A stretch of DNA of 42,930 nucleotides, from the NCBI GenBank assembly GCA_945898215.1, contig CAMDHY010000025.1:1-42930 (forward strand), read 5' to 3'. Each line of letters starts with the position of its first letter. Positions within the stretch are counted from its first letter, which is position 1. The translations under genes and the position numbers were made by a program. This DNA comes from Pseudoxanthobacter soli DSM 19599. GTDB taxonomy: Bacteria; Pseudomonadota; Alphaproteobacteria; Rhizobiales; Segnochrobactraceae. Shown one piece after another: positions 24,290-32,989 of this stretch. A model generated the notes under the pieces. That model was given only the letters and a program-made list of their open reading frames with translations. It ran no database searches and was not told where the DNA came from.

Positions 24290-24820
24290 ATGCGACACCT
24301 CACCAAGGTCGTGGCTCTGGGAGCATTTGCGCTCCTCGCCGTTGCCACGACCGGCCCGACCCCCGCACACGCCGACGAGAGCGCCTTCCTCTCCCGCTTC
24401 GAGACCGACTGGACCGGTGGCGGCAAAGTGCTGCGCCGCGCCAACGAGGGGGCGTGGAACGTCACCTGCACGATGACGCAGGACCTCGGGCCGAACGCCA
24501 TCGACATCGGCGGCAGCTGTCGCGCGGCGGTCTTCGTCAACAAGCAGATCGGTGCGAAGCTGACCATCGACCCGGCGACCGGGGTCTATTCGGGCACCTA
24601 CATCGGTGCCTCGGAAGGCCCGGCGACACTGTCCGGCAAGCGCAACGGCGACACGCTGACGCTCACCATCACCTGGGCGGAGCCGATCAACGGCGACGAC
24701 AAGGCGACGATGATCATCAGCAATCCCGGCGACGGCACGATGCGGATCCAGGTCACCGACAAGGACGGTGCCGGCGGCCCGACCGTGACGACCTCCGACC
24801 TCAGCTTCCGCGCCGGTTGA
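24290..24820 (+). CDS. Secreted protein of unknown function
   Basis: Encodes 176 residues. A clear signal peptide (1-28, ending A-H-A before D-E-S) is followed by F-L-S-R-F-E-T-D-W-T-G-G-G-K-V-L and a run of alternating hydrophobic/polar segments that looks like a small beta-barrel or beta-sandwich domain. There are two Cys after the signal (in V-T-C-T-M and G-S-C-R-A), which could form a disulfide in the periplasm. I recall similar conserved hypothetical proteins in Rhizobiales but no function. The ATG has a GGAGAT site at about six bases. It is the first gene of the segment between murJ and trpS and points toward the convergent regulator. Confidence 0.75.
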   Translation: MRHLTKVVALGAFALLAVATTGPTPAHADESAFLSRFETDWTGGGKVLRRANEGAWNVTCTMTQDLGPNAIDIGGSCRAAVFVNKQIGAKLTIDPATGVYSGTYIGASEGPATLSGKRNGDTLTLTITWAEPINGDDKATMIISNPGDGTMRIQVTDKDGAGGPTVTTSDLSFRAG

Positions 24821-24885
24821 CGCGCGGCAGACATCCAAGCGATCGATCCGAAGGCCGGTGGGGCACCTCGCCGGCCTCCGGCGCG

Positions 24886-25734
24886 TCAGGTCGCAACTGC
24901 GATCGCCCTCAGCGCGTCCGCCGTCTCCCCGTCTGCCGGGAAGAATGCCTCGACGGCGATTTCCGAAAGCGTCACGTCGACCGGCGTGCCGAAGACGGTC
25001 GTCGTCGAGAGAAACGACAGCACGCCATGGGGTGTGTCGAGCACCAGCGGCACGCAGACGTCACCGTCCTCGCAGGCCGCGGCGCGGCCGGGGACGCCGC
25101 GCGGCACCGGATAGGCGCGCAGCTCCTCTATCAGCGCCGCGAGGACCGGGTCCGCCGTCGCCTCGACCTGGCGGTGCAGGCGGGCGAGGAGGTGGGCGCG
25201 CCAGGCGGCGAGGTTGCGGATGCGGCGCTGCAGGCCGCCGGGGTGCAGGCTGAGGCGCAGGACGTTGCACGGCGCCGCCAGGAGGGCCGGCTCGACGCCC
25301 GCGAGCAGCGGCGCCACGGCGCGGTTGGCGGCCACCATCGTCCAGTGCCGGTCGACGGCGAGCGCCGGAAACGGCTCGTGGGCGGCGAGCACCGTCTCCA
25401 CGGCCCTGCGGGCGCTCGCGAGCGATGGCGCTTCGAACGGGCGCTCGGGAAAGGCGGGGGCGTAGCCGGCGGCGAGCAGCATGAGGTTCTGCTCGCGCAG
25501 CGGCACCTCGAGGCACTCGGCGAGCCGCAGCACCATCGCCCGGCTGGGTAGAGACTTGCCGGTCTCGACGAAGCTCAGGTGCCTGGACGAGATGCCGGCC
25601 TCGAGGGCGAGGTCGAGCTGGCTCAGCCGCCGCCGCTGCCGCCACTGCCGCAGCAGCGAGCCGAAGGCCTGAACAGGTTCGGTCGCCGGCTGGTGGTGCG
25701 CGGGGGAGACGGTGTCGGTGCGAAGGGTCGTCAT
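24886..25734 (-). CDS. XRE-family regulator with MmyB-like ligand domain
   Basis: Encodes 282 residues. Residues ~22-90 form a helix-turn-helix of the XRE type (L-R-Q-W-R-Q-R-R-R-L-S-Q-L-D-L-A, S-x-R-H-L-S-F-V-E-T-G-K-S). The rest matches the MmyB-like transcription-regulator ligand-binding domain, with A-V-D-R-H-W-T-M-V-A-A-N-R-A and L-H-P-G-G-L. Related proteins bind fatty acids and control nearby genes. It is divergent from a four-helix membrane-protein gene across 133 bases, the obvious candidate target. The start at 25734 is the first ATG of a poorly conserved 20-residue leader; no strong ribosome-binding site was seen. Confidence 0.9.
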   Translation of the reverse strand: MTTLRTDTVSPAHHQPATEPVQAFGSLLRQWRQRRRLSQLDLALEAGISSRHLSFVETGKSLPSRAMVLRLAECLEVPLREQNLMLLAAGYAPAFPERPFEAPSLASARRAVETVLAAHEPFPALAVDRHWTMVAANRAVAPLLAGVEPALLAAPCNVLRLSLHPGGLQRRIRNLAAWRAHLLARLHRQVEATADPVLAALIEELRAYPVPRGVPGRAAACEDGDVCVPLVLDTPHGVLSFLSTTTVFGTPVDVTLSEIAVEAFFPADGETADALRAIAVAT

Positions 25735-25867
25735 GTCGCGAGCTTAAGCCCTTGAGCGCCGGCGCGCCCATGACGTCCGAGGTCATCGATCCGGGGCGGC
25801 GAAGCGCGGAGGCTCGTGTCGTTCGCGGCCGGCACCCCCGCCGGCCGCCTCGCCAGGAGCCAGACCG

Positions 25868-26278
25868 ATGCTGCCTTCGCTCTCCCACGATCCCGTCCGC
25901 TTCCTGCGCACCGTGCTGGCGGCCGATGCCGTCTCTGCCGGCGCCACGGGGCTCTTGCTGCTCGTCGCCCCCGCCGCGATCCTCGACCTGCTCGGGCTGC
26001 CGGGCTGGCTGACGCGCTCGGCCGGGCTGGCGCTGCTGCCGTTCGCCGCCTTCGTCGGCTGGACGGCGAGCCGTCCGGTGCCACCGCGCGCCGCGGTCCT
26101 GCTCGTCGTCGTCCTCAACGCCGCCTGGGCGGTCGAGAGCGTCGTGACGGTCGCCGGCGGCTTCGTCACGGCGACGCCGCTCGGCGTGGCGTTCGTCCTC
26201 GTCCAGGCAGCGCTGGTGGCGGCCTTCGCGGCGCTGCAGGCCGCGGCCTTGCGGCAAGCTTCCCCGCGGGTCGCGTGA
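25868..26278 (+). CDS. Four-helix integral membrane protein of unknown function
   Basis: Encodes 136 residues with four hydrophobic segments (approximately 13-35, 45-65, 75-95 and 105-125) and almost no soluble part. An AGGAG site lies about ten bases before the ATG. It is divergently transcribed from the XRE/MmyB-type regulator, a frequent arrangement for a regulator and its target. No enzymatic motif is visible, and I do not recognise a named family. Its 3' end faces a bidirectional hairpin terminator. Confidence 0.8.
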   Translation: MLPSLSHDPVRFLRTVLAADAVSAGATGLLLLVAPAAILDLLGLPGWLTRSAGLALLPFAAFVGWTASRPVPPRAAVLLVVVLNAAWAVESVVTVAGGFVTATPLGVAFVLVQAALVAAFAALQAAALRQASPRVA

Positions 26279-26328
26279 CGCGACGGCGCCGGCACCGACC
26301 GGTACGCCGGCCACGCCCAGACGCGAAG

Positions 26329-26359
26329 AGGCCCGGCCGCCGCAGGGCAGGCCGGGCCT
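26329..26359. terminator. Bidirectional hairpin terminator
   Basis: A perfect 9-bp inverted repeat (AGGCCCGGC at 26329-26337, GCCGGGCCT at 26351-26359, 13-base loop) lies between the convergent membrane-protein and small secreted-protein genes. Confidence 0.6.
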
Positions 26360-26412
26360 CGCAACCATCTCCGAACCGCGGCGTTCGGAGCCGCGTCGGC
26401 CGGGTGCCGGTG

Positions 26413-26700
26413 TCAGCAGTTCGTCTTGACGGTCTTGGTGTCCGGACGGTTGCCCGGGCGGTCGACCTTGGTGACGGTCTTCTTGCAGTTCCCATTGTTG
26501 TTGTTGCGATAGGCCGGCACCACGGCGACGCCGGGGATCAGCGGGTTCACCACGATCACACCGGTGTTCGGGCGAGCCTGCGTCCGGACCGTCGTCTCCT
26601 TCTTGATGACGACCTTGTCGGCGAGCGCGGAACCTGCCGAGAAGCTTGCACCCGAAAGCGCGATGGCGATTGCGACCGCGGAAGAAGTGAGGATCTTCAT
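26413..26700 (-). CDS. Small secreted basic protein of unknown function
   Basis: Encodes 95 residues. A signal peptide (1-27, cleavage after A-L-A) precedes a short mature protein rich in Lys, Thr, Asn and Val, with a V-V-N-P-L-I-P-G-V-A-V-V-P centre and an N-N-N-N-G-N-C segment. Two Cys, one at the very C-terminus, could pair. No known domain is recognised. The ATG at 26700 has CGGAGA at seven bases; the frame extends ten codons further upstream but without signal-peptide character. It is transcribed toward the shared hairpin terminator. The 148 bases between it and trpS contain no visible gene. Confidence 0.75.
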   Translation of the reverse strand: MKILTSSAVAIAIALSGASFSAGSALADKVVIKKETTVRTQARPNTGVIVVNPLIPGVAVVPAYRNNNNGNCKKTVTKVDRPGNRPDTKTVKTNC

Positions 26701-26848
26701 GGCAAAGTCTCCGTTGTTGTGCCGGGACAACTGTCAGAGCGTCCGGTTGGTTCCCTCGCATCGGCGTCGCGGACCCTCGCCTTGCGTCGCCCCGCGGCCT
26801 CCGCCATAACCCGCCGGCCTCGCAACCCGCTCCGGACCGGTCCGCCCC

Positions 26849-27895
26849 ATGACGACGTTCACCCCCCGCGTGTTCTCCGGCGTGCAGCCGACCGGCAACC
26901 TGCACCTCGGCAACTATCTCGGCGCCATCGTGCGGTTCGTGGCGCTGCAGGACACCCACGAGTGCCTCTATTGTGTCGTCGACCTGCACGCGATCACCGT
27001 CTGGCAGGACCCGGCCGAGCTGAAGCGGCAGATCCGCGAGGTCACCGCCGCCTTCATCGCCGCCGGCATCGACCCGAAGGCGCACATCGTCTTCAACCAG
27101 AGCCAGGTCTCGGCCCATGCCGAACTCGCCTGGATCTTCAACTGCGTCGCCCGCATGGGCTGGCTCAACCGCATGACGCAGTTCAAGGAGAAGGCCGGCA
27201 AGGACCGCGAGAACGCCTCCGTCGGGCTGTTCGCCTATCCGAACCTGATGTCGGCCGACATCCTCGCCTACAAGGCGACGCACGTGCCGGTCGGCGAGGA
27301 CCAGAAGCAGCACCTCGAGCTCGCCCGCGATACCGCTGCGAAGTTCAACCACGACTATGCCGAGACGATCGCGGCGCTCGGCCACGGCGACGCCTTCTTC
27401 CCGCTGCCGGAGCCGCTGATCCAGGGCCCGGCGACGCGGGTGATGAGCCTGCGCGACGGCACCAAGAAGATGTCGAAGTCGGACCCGTCCGACTATTCGC
27501 GCATCAACCTCACCGACGACGTCGACGGCATCGCCCAGAAGGTGCGCAAGGCGAAGACCGACCCGGAGCCGCTGCCCTCGGAGTTGAAGGGTCTCGAGGG
27601 GCGGCCGGAAGCCGACAACCTCGTCGGCATCTACGCGGCGCTCGCCGGGACGAGCCGCGAGCAGGTGCTGGCCGAGCACGGCGGCGCGCAGTTTTCCGCC
27701 TTCAAGCCGCTGCTCGCCGAGCTCGCGGTGGAAAAGCTCGCGCCGATCGCCGGCGAGATGCGCCGGCTGCTGGCCGACCCTGCCTACATCGACGGCGTAC
27801 TCGGCGACGGCGCCGAGCGGGCGGCGGCGATCGCCGATCCGATCCTCGCCGATGTCAAGGACATCGTCGGCCTGCTCGCCAGCCGCCGCCGCTGA
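26849..27895 (+). CDS. trpS: Tryptophanyl-tRNA synthetase
   Basis: Encodes 348 residues, normal for bacterial TrpRS. Class I signatures are present: the HIGH-type sequence H-L-G-N in [13 protein letters not shown] near residue 18, and K-M-S-K-S near 206. It charges tRNA-Trp with tryptophan. The ATG begins the conserved N-terminus directly; no strong ribosome-binding site precedes it. In relatives this gene normally follows murJ, so the four genes in between are probably an insertion in this lineage. Confidence 0.97.
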   Translation: MTTFTPRVFSGVQPTGNLHLGNYLGAIVRFVALQDTHECLYCVVDLHAITVWQDPAELKRQIREVTAAFIAAGIDPKAHIVFNQSQVSAHAELAWIFNCVARMGWLNRMTQFKEKAGKDRENASVGLFAYPNLMSADILAYKATHVPVGEDQKQHLELARDTAAKFNHDYAETIAALGHGDAFFPLPEPLIQGPATRVMSLRDGTKKMSKSDPSDYSRINLTDDVDGIAQKVRKAKTDPEPLPSELKGLEGRPEADNLVGIYAALAGTSREQVLAEHGGAQFSAFKPLLAELAVEKLAPIAGEMRRLLADPAYIDGVLGDGAERAAAIADPILADVKDIVGLLASRRR

Positions 27896-27911
27896 GGCGG
27901 CAACGCGACCT

Positions 27912-27943
27912 CCCGCCTCGGGGCTCCACCGGGCGGGCTTCTT
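27912..27943 (+). terminator. Candidate terminator of trpS
   Basis: CCCGCC (27912-27917) can pair with GGCGGG (27932-27937), followed by the pyrimidine run CTTCTT. The stem is only six base pairs. Confidence 0.3.
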
Positions 27944-28040
27944 ACGGAAGGCCCTACACGCAGAATCGACTTGCGTGCCGCGGCGATCGGCGGGACGCTC
28001 TCACCCGAGGCGCGCGAGGGCGCCCGACGGGAGGGATGGA

Positions 28041-28871
28041 ATGCGGCGCACCTCGGTAGTGCTGGCCGTCGCCGTGGCGGTGGGCATCGGTCAGGCGGCG
28101 CTCGCCGCCGATACGCCGACGGTCCCGACGGTGCCGGAAACCCCGGCAGAGGCGGCCGACACGCCGGCCGAGCCGGTGGTCGAGCAGGAGGCGATCGACG
28201 CCCTGAAGGCGATGGGCACCTACCTGCGGACGCTGAAGGCGTTCGAGGTCGTCTCCGACTTCACGGTCGAGGAGACGCTCGACGACGGCCAGAAGATCAT
28301 GAACGCCGGCTCTGCCGCCTATCTGGCGCGCCTGCCGGACCGGCTCGCCGTCGCGCTCTACACCGACACCTCCGAGCGCGACTTCTTCTACGACGGCAAG
28401 ACGCTGACGATGTTCGGGCCGAAGATCGGCTACTACGGCAGCGTGCCGGCGCCGGCGACGGTCGCCGAGACCCTGGAGATGGCCTACGAGCGCTACGGCA
28501 TCGAAGTGCCACTCGCCGACCTGTTTACCTGGGGCGCCGACGACGACGGCAGCGCCGACCTGACGTCGGCCTTCTTCGTCGGGGTGTCGCAGATCGGCGA
28601 CGTCGCCTGCGACCACTATGCCTTCCGCCAGGAGGGCGCCGACTGGCAGCTGTGGCTGGAGCCCGACGACACGCCGCTGCCGTGCAAGATCGTCATCACC
28701 GCCACCGACGACGCGACGCTGCCGCAATACGTCTCGCGGCTGACGTGGAAGCTCGATCCGCCGATCGACGATGCGGCCTTCGTGTTCACGCCGCCCGAGG
28801 GGGCCCAGAAGATCCCGCTGCGCGAACTGCCGCCCGAGGGCGACGCCGCCGGCGGCGACCAGGACGGTTGA
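28041..28871 (+). CDS. DUF2092 family secreted protein
   Basis: Encodes 276 residues. A signal peptide (1-23, ending A-L-A-A) is followed by a Pro/Thr-rich linker, then the DUF2092 region: A-L-K-A-M-G-T-Y-L-R-T-L-K-A-F-E-V, R-D-F-F-Y-D-G-K-T-L-T and D-H-Y-A-F-R-Q-E-G-A-D-W-Q-L-W-L. The pattern resembles outer-membrane lipoprotein-sorting-like (LolA/LolB-type) half-barrels, so a periplasmic carrier role is possible, but family function is unknown. The ATG has GGGAGGGA six bases upstream. The next gene starts 13 bases after its stop with an equally strong site, so both form an operon; this pairing recurs in other Alphaproteobacteria as far as I recall. Confidence 0.85.
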   Translation: MRRTSVVLAVAVAVGIGQAALAADTPTVPTVPETPAEAADTPAEPVVEQEAIDALKAMGTYLRTLKAFEVVSDFTVEETLDDGQKIMNAGSAAYLARLPDRLAVALYTDTSERDFFYDGKTLTMFGPKIGYYGSVPAPATVAETLEMAYERYGIEVPLADLFTWGADDDGSADLTSAFFVGVSQIGDVACDHYAFRQEGADWQLWLEPDDTPLPCKIVITATDDATLPQYVSRLTWKLDPPIDDAAFVFTPPEGAQKIPLRELPPEGDAAGGDQDG

Positions 28872-28884
28872 GGGAGGGAGAGAC

Positions 28885-29538
28885 ATGCAACGGCGAGATC
28901 TTCATCCGGCCGCACCGTCGACATCGGCGATGACGCCGGCCCCTGCGCGGCCCGGCCGCCCGACCCGCCTCGCACGGACGGCGCTCTCCCTCGCGGTGGC
29001 GCTGCTGTTTGTCGCCGGCACGGTGCTGCAGGGCACGGCCGAGGCCGGCGGCGGCCATGGCGGCCGCCACGGCGGTGGCCACGGCGGTGGCCACGCCCGC
29101 GTCAACGTCAGCAAGGGCCACGGCGGCGGCCACAACAAGGTCAAGGTCAACAAGCAGACCAATGTCAAGGTCACCAACAAGAAGACCGTCAACAAAGGCT
29201 CCCCGCCGCACGCCAAGACCGGTAAGAACAACAAAGGCCATGACAACCGCGGCAACCACGGTCATCACGGCAACAACAACCACCGCAACTACAATCACGA
29301 TGTCTACCACCACTACAACAACAACTACCGCTACGACTACGGGTGGGGTGGAGCGGTGGCGGCGGGCGTGGCGGTCGGCGTGACGGCGGCGGCGATCGGC
29401 TCCGTCGCCTATGCCCTGCCGTCCGGCTGCTCGTCGACGGTGGTGAACGGCGTCGTCTACCAGCAGTGCGGCAATACCTGGTACCAGCCGCAATATGCCG
29501 GAAACAGCATGAGCTACGTCGTCGTGGCTCGCCCCTAG
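28885..29538 (+). CDS. Gly/His/Asn-rich secreted or membrane-anchored protein
   Basis: Encodes 217 residues. An N-terminal Arg/Pro-rich stretch and one hydrophobic segment (about 33-53) suggest a signal anchor or long signal peptide. The middle has G-G-H-G-G repeats, then Lys/Val/Asn-rich K-V-N-K-Q-T-N-V-K-V and His/Asn/Tyr-rich segments. A second hydrophobic Gly/Ala stretch follows. The C-terminus (P-S-G-C-S-S-T-V-V-N-G-V-V-Y-Q-Q-C-G plus W-Y-Q-P-Q-Y) is a small two-Cys motif common in such proteins. The His-rich part could bind metal; this is not demonstrated. The ATG has GGGAGGGAG at about five bases. Operon with the DUF2092 gene. Confidence 0.8.
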   Translation: MQRRDLHPAAPSTSAMTPAPARPGRPTRLARTALSLAVALLFVAGTVLQGTAEAGGGHGGRHGGGHGGGHARVNVSKGHGGGHNKVKVNKQTNVKVTNKKTVNKGSPPHAKTGKNNKGHDNRGNHGHHGNNNHRNYNHDVYHHYNNNYRYDYGWGGAVAAGVAVGVTAAAIGSVAYALPSGCSSTVVNGVVYQQCGNTWYQPQYAGNSMSYVVVARP

Positions 29539-29554
29539 CTTGCGACGGTGGCGC

Positions 29555-29583
29555 CCGGCGCACCGAAAGGCATGGTGCGCCGG
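29555..29583 (+). terminator. Hairpin after the DUF2092 operon
   Basis: A perfect 10-bp inverted repeat (CCGGCGCACC at 29555-29564, GGTGCGCCGG at 29574-29583, 9-base loop) lies 17 bases after the stop. There is no U-tract. Confidence 0.5.
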
Positions 29584-29718
29584 AACAAAGTCGCTATGAT
29601 CCCGCCGTGTTTGGCGATGTCCACAGTGGACGTGCGCCGACTGTCCCGGGAACCGGGGCTTCGGGTGGGCGTTCCGGACGTGTGTGTTCGTTCGGGCAAT
29701 TGGTGCGGAGCAGGGCCG

Positions 29719-30081
29719 ATGAAGGCGTACGCGTTGCGGTCGCAGGGACGGGGACGGGCGGCGAGGATCGTGGCGACGCTGGCCGTGTCGGTGTCGGCCG
29801 CCGCGATGGTGTCGCTCGGTGCCGACAGCGCCTCGGCGCAGTCGAGCAACGTGCCCGAGATCACCATCTCGAAGCCACCCGGCGGCTACGGCGCTTACGG
29901 CCGCAATCTCCCCGGCGTCTACATGACGACCGGTACCGGCATCTCCACCGGACCCGAGCCCGGATCGCCGACCCCGGCCTATTCCTGGGTCGATCCGATG
30001 CCCGAGCTCACCTACGACCAGAATCCGGTCGGCTGGACGGACGGCTGGCACGGCGGCGTCGGCAACGGCATTCCCTTCTGA
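29719..30081 (+). CDS. Small secreted protein of unknown function
   Basis: Encodes 120 residues. A long signal peptide (1-41, ending A-S-A-Q) has an Arg-rich n-region. The mature part (~78 residues) is Gly/Pro/Tyr-rich, with P-G-G-Y-G-A-Y-G, T-G-T-G-I-S-T-G-P-E-P-G and a C-terminal G-W-T-D-G-W-H-G-G-V-G-N-G-I-P-F. No Cys in the mature protein and no known domain. The ATG at 29719 has a GGAGCAGGG stretch upstream; an ATG 171 bases earlier gives no credible signal peptide. Likely periplasmic or surface protein, function unknown. Confidence 0.65.
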   Translation: MKAYALRSQGRGRAARIVATLAVSVSAAAMVSLGADSASAQSSNVPEITISKPPGGYGAYGRNLPGVYMTTGTGISTGPEPGSPTPAYSWVDPMPELTYDQNPVGWTDGWHGGVGNGIPF

Positions 30082-30177
30082 GCCACTGCGTCTGCGGGCA
30101 GACGATCCGAGCGACGTCGATCCGAGGACCATCGGGCGGTCGGGCTGAGCACCCGACGGCGGCTCGTCGGCGTCGTT

Positions 30178-30213
30178 GCTTCTCCGCGTCGATTGGCTTC
30201 TCCGCGTCGATTG
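30178..30213 (+). repeat. 18-base perfect tandem duplication upstream of aatA
   Basis: GCTTCTCCGCGTCGATTG occurs at 30178-30195 and again at 30196-30213 with no spacer. The surrounding 268-base gap (30082-30349) contains no visible gene. Confidence 0.9.
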
Positions 30214-30238
30214 CGCTCGCGCCGGTGACGCGGCTTGA

Positions 30239-31552
<1,314 letters not shown>

Positions 31553-31732
31553 GACGGGCGGTCTTCCTCCCGCCGCAGGAGACGGCTAATCGAGGAGAAG
31601 CCGGCGACGCGTCGCCGATTCGGGGAACCGAAGCGGCGGCGGCGTGTTGTCGCCGGGGACCCGATCACCGTCGCCGGGGGACGGCAGCGGTGCCGGCCCG
31701 TGACTGAAGAGCCAGATCCTCAGGAGAATGTC

Positions 31733-32203
31733 ATGACCTTCCGGACTGCCGCCGCCGCCGCGAGCCTCGCGCTCGGCCTCGCCTTCGCCGCCTCGCCCGC
31801 CGCCGCCGCCCAGGTCGGCGTGCTGAAGTGCTCCGTCGCCGGAGGCATCGGCTTCGTATTCGGGTCCTCGAAGGACCTAGCCTGCGTGTTTGAGCGTTCC
31901 GACGGCGGCCCGAACGACCGCTATGTCGGCTCGATCTCCCGCTTCGGCATCGACATCGGCGTTACCACCAAGTCGGAAGTGATCTGGGGCGTCATCGCCG
32001 CGGCGCCTCCCGGCCCGGCCGGCCTCGCCGGCACCTATCTCGGCGCCTCCACCGAGGCAACGGCCGGCGTCGGCGTCGGTGCGAACGTCCTGGTCGGCGG
32101 CTTCAACAAGAGCTTCTCGCTGCAGCCGCTCAGCGTCTCCGGCCAGGAGGGCGCCGACATCGCCCTCGGCATTGCCGGCCTGGAGCTGCGCGCCGCCAAC
32201 TGA
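31733..32203 (+). CDS. DUF992 family secreted protein
   Basis: Encodes 156 residues. After a signal peptide (1-25, ending A-A-A-A) the mature protein follows the DUF992 pattern: V-G-V-L-K-C-S-V-A-G-G-I-G-F-V-F-G-S-S-K-D-L-A-C, then F-G-I-D-I-G-V, then G-A-N-V-L-V-G-G and S-F-S-L-Q-P-L-S-V-S-G-Q. The two Cys probably pair in the periplasm. The family is common in Rhizobiales and of unknown role. The ATG has AGGAGA at six bases. The 180 bases upstream contain only short hairpins such as GGCGAC/GTCGCC. Confidence 0.9.
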   Translation: MTFRTAAAAASLALGLAFAASPAAAAQVGVLKCSVAGGIGFVFGSSKDLACVFERSDGGPNDRYVGSISRFGIDIGVTTKSEVIWGVIAAAPPGPAGLAGTYLGASTEATAGVGVGANVLVGGFNKSFSLQPLSVSGQEGADIALGIAGLELRAAN

Positions 32204-32258
32204 GGCGCCACGGGCATTGATGCCCTGACGGGCTCTGTTGCGCCCGTTCCCTCGACAG

Positions 32259-32287
32259 GACGACCGCGAGCGGCTATCGCGGTCGTC
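32259..32287 (+). promoter_or_regulatory. Hairpin abutting the tsaB start codon
   Basis: GACGACCGCGA (32259-32269) and TCGCGGTCGTC (32277-32287) form a perfect 11-bp stem with a 7-base loop that ends exactly at the base before the tsaB ATG. The only Shine-Dalgarno-like AGGA (32257-32260) overlaps the 5' foot of the stem. Confidence 0.6.
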
Positions 32288-32986
32288 ATGCTCGTTCTCG
32301 CGATCGACGCCTCGCTCGGCCCGGTCACCGCCGCCGTCCACGATACGGCGAGCGGCCGCTCGCTCGTGCATCGCGATGACGCCGCCGAAGGCCGCGCCGA
32401 GCGGCTGCCGAAGCTCGTCGCCGACCTCCTCACCGAGGCGCGCGTCACTCCTGCCAGTCTCGACCGCATCGCCGTCACCGTCGGTCCCGGCGGCTTCACC
32501 GGCGTGCGCGTCGGCATCGCCTTGGCCCGCGGCTTCGCCCTCGTCCGCGGCACGCCGGTCGTCGGCGTCGAGACGCTGACGGCGCTGGCGCACTCCGTCG
32601 CGGTGCCGGAGAGCGGCGTCCTCGCCTTCGTGCAGGGCCGCAGGGGCCGCCTGCTGGTGCGCCGCTTCGACCGCGATGCCGCCCCCGTCGGTCCCGCCGA
32701 GGAGATCGACGCCGCCGCCCTCGCCGCCACCGCCCCCGGTCTCACCCTCGCCGGCCCGGATGCCGATCGTCTCGCCCCCGGCCGGCCGGGCATCACCGCC
32801 GTTTCGGTGGCGGCGCTCGCCCTCCATGCAGCTGCTCTTGACCCCGCCGGCCATCCGCCGGAGCCACGCTATGCGGCGCCCCCCGACGCCATCGCGGCGG
32901 CCCCGAGCCGCCTTTTGGCGGTGCCGGTGCGCCCCGAGATGGCGGCCCGGCCGGCGCTGGTGGCGGGCCGTTCCGGGGAGCAGTAG
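32288..32986 (+). CDS. tsaB: tRNA threonylcarbamoyladenosine biosynthesis protein TsaB
   Basis: Encodes 232 residues of the ASKHA fold. The start M-L-V-L-A-I-D-A-S-L-G and the V-T-V-G-P-G-G-F-T-G-V-R-V-G-I-A-L-A-R-G segment are diagnostic. TsaB pairs with TsaD (Kae1) and TsaE to make t6A at position 37 of ANN-decoding tRNAs; it is catalytically inactive itself but required for the complex. The C-terminal third is shorter and more variable, as usual. RimI follows after three bases, the standard alphaproteobacterial arrangement. A perfect hairpin ends immediately before the ATG. Confidence 0.95.
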   Translation: MLVLAIDASLGPVTAAVHDTASGRSLVHRDDAAEGRAERLPKLVADLLTEARVTPASLDRIAVTVGPGGFTGVRVGIALARGFALVRGTPVVGVETLTALAHSVAVPESGVLAFVQGRRGRLLVRRFDRDAAPVGPAEEIDAAALAATAPGLTLAGPDADRLAPGRPGITAVSVAALALHAAALDPAGHPPEPRYAAPPDAIAAAPSRLLAVPVRPEMAARPALVAGRSGEQ

Positions 32987-32989
32987 GGC

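Noticed and set aside
28885-29538. Reading the Gly/His-rich protein as a collagen- or silk-like structural protein
   Set aside because: The G-G-H-G-G run is short and followed by Lys/Asn- and His/Asn-rich segments without a regular triplet, so no structural-repeat claim is supported.
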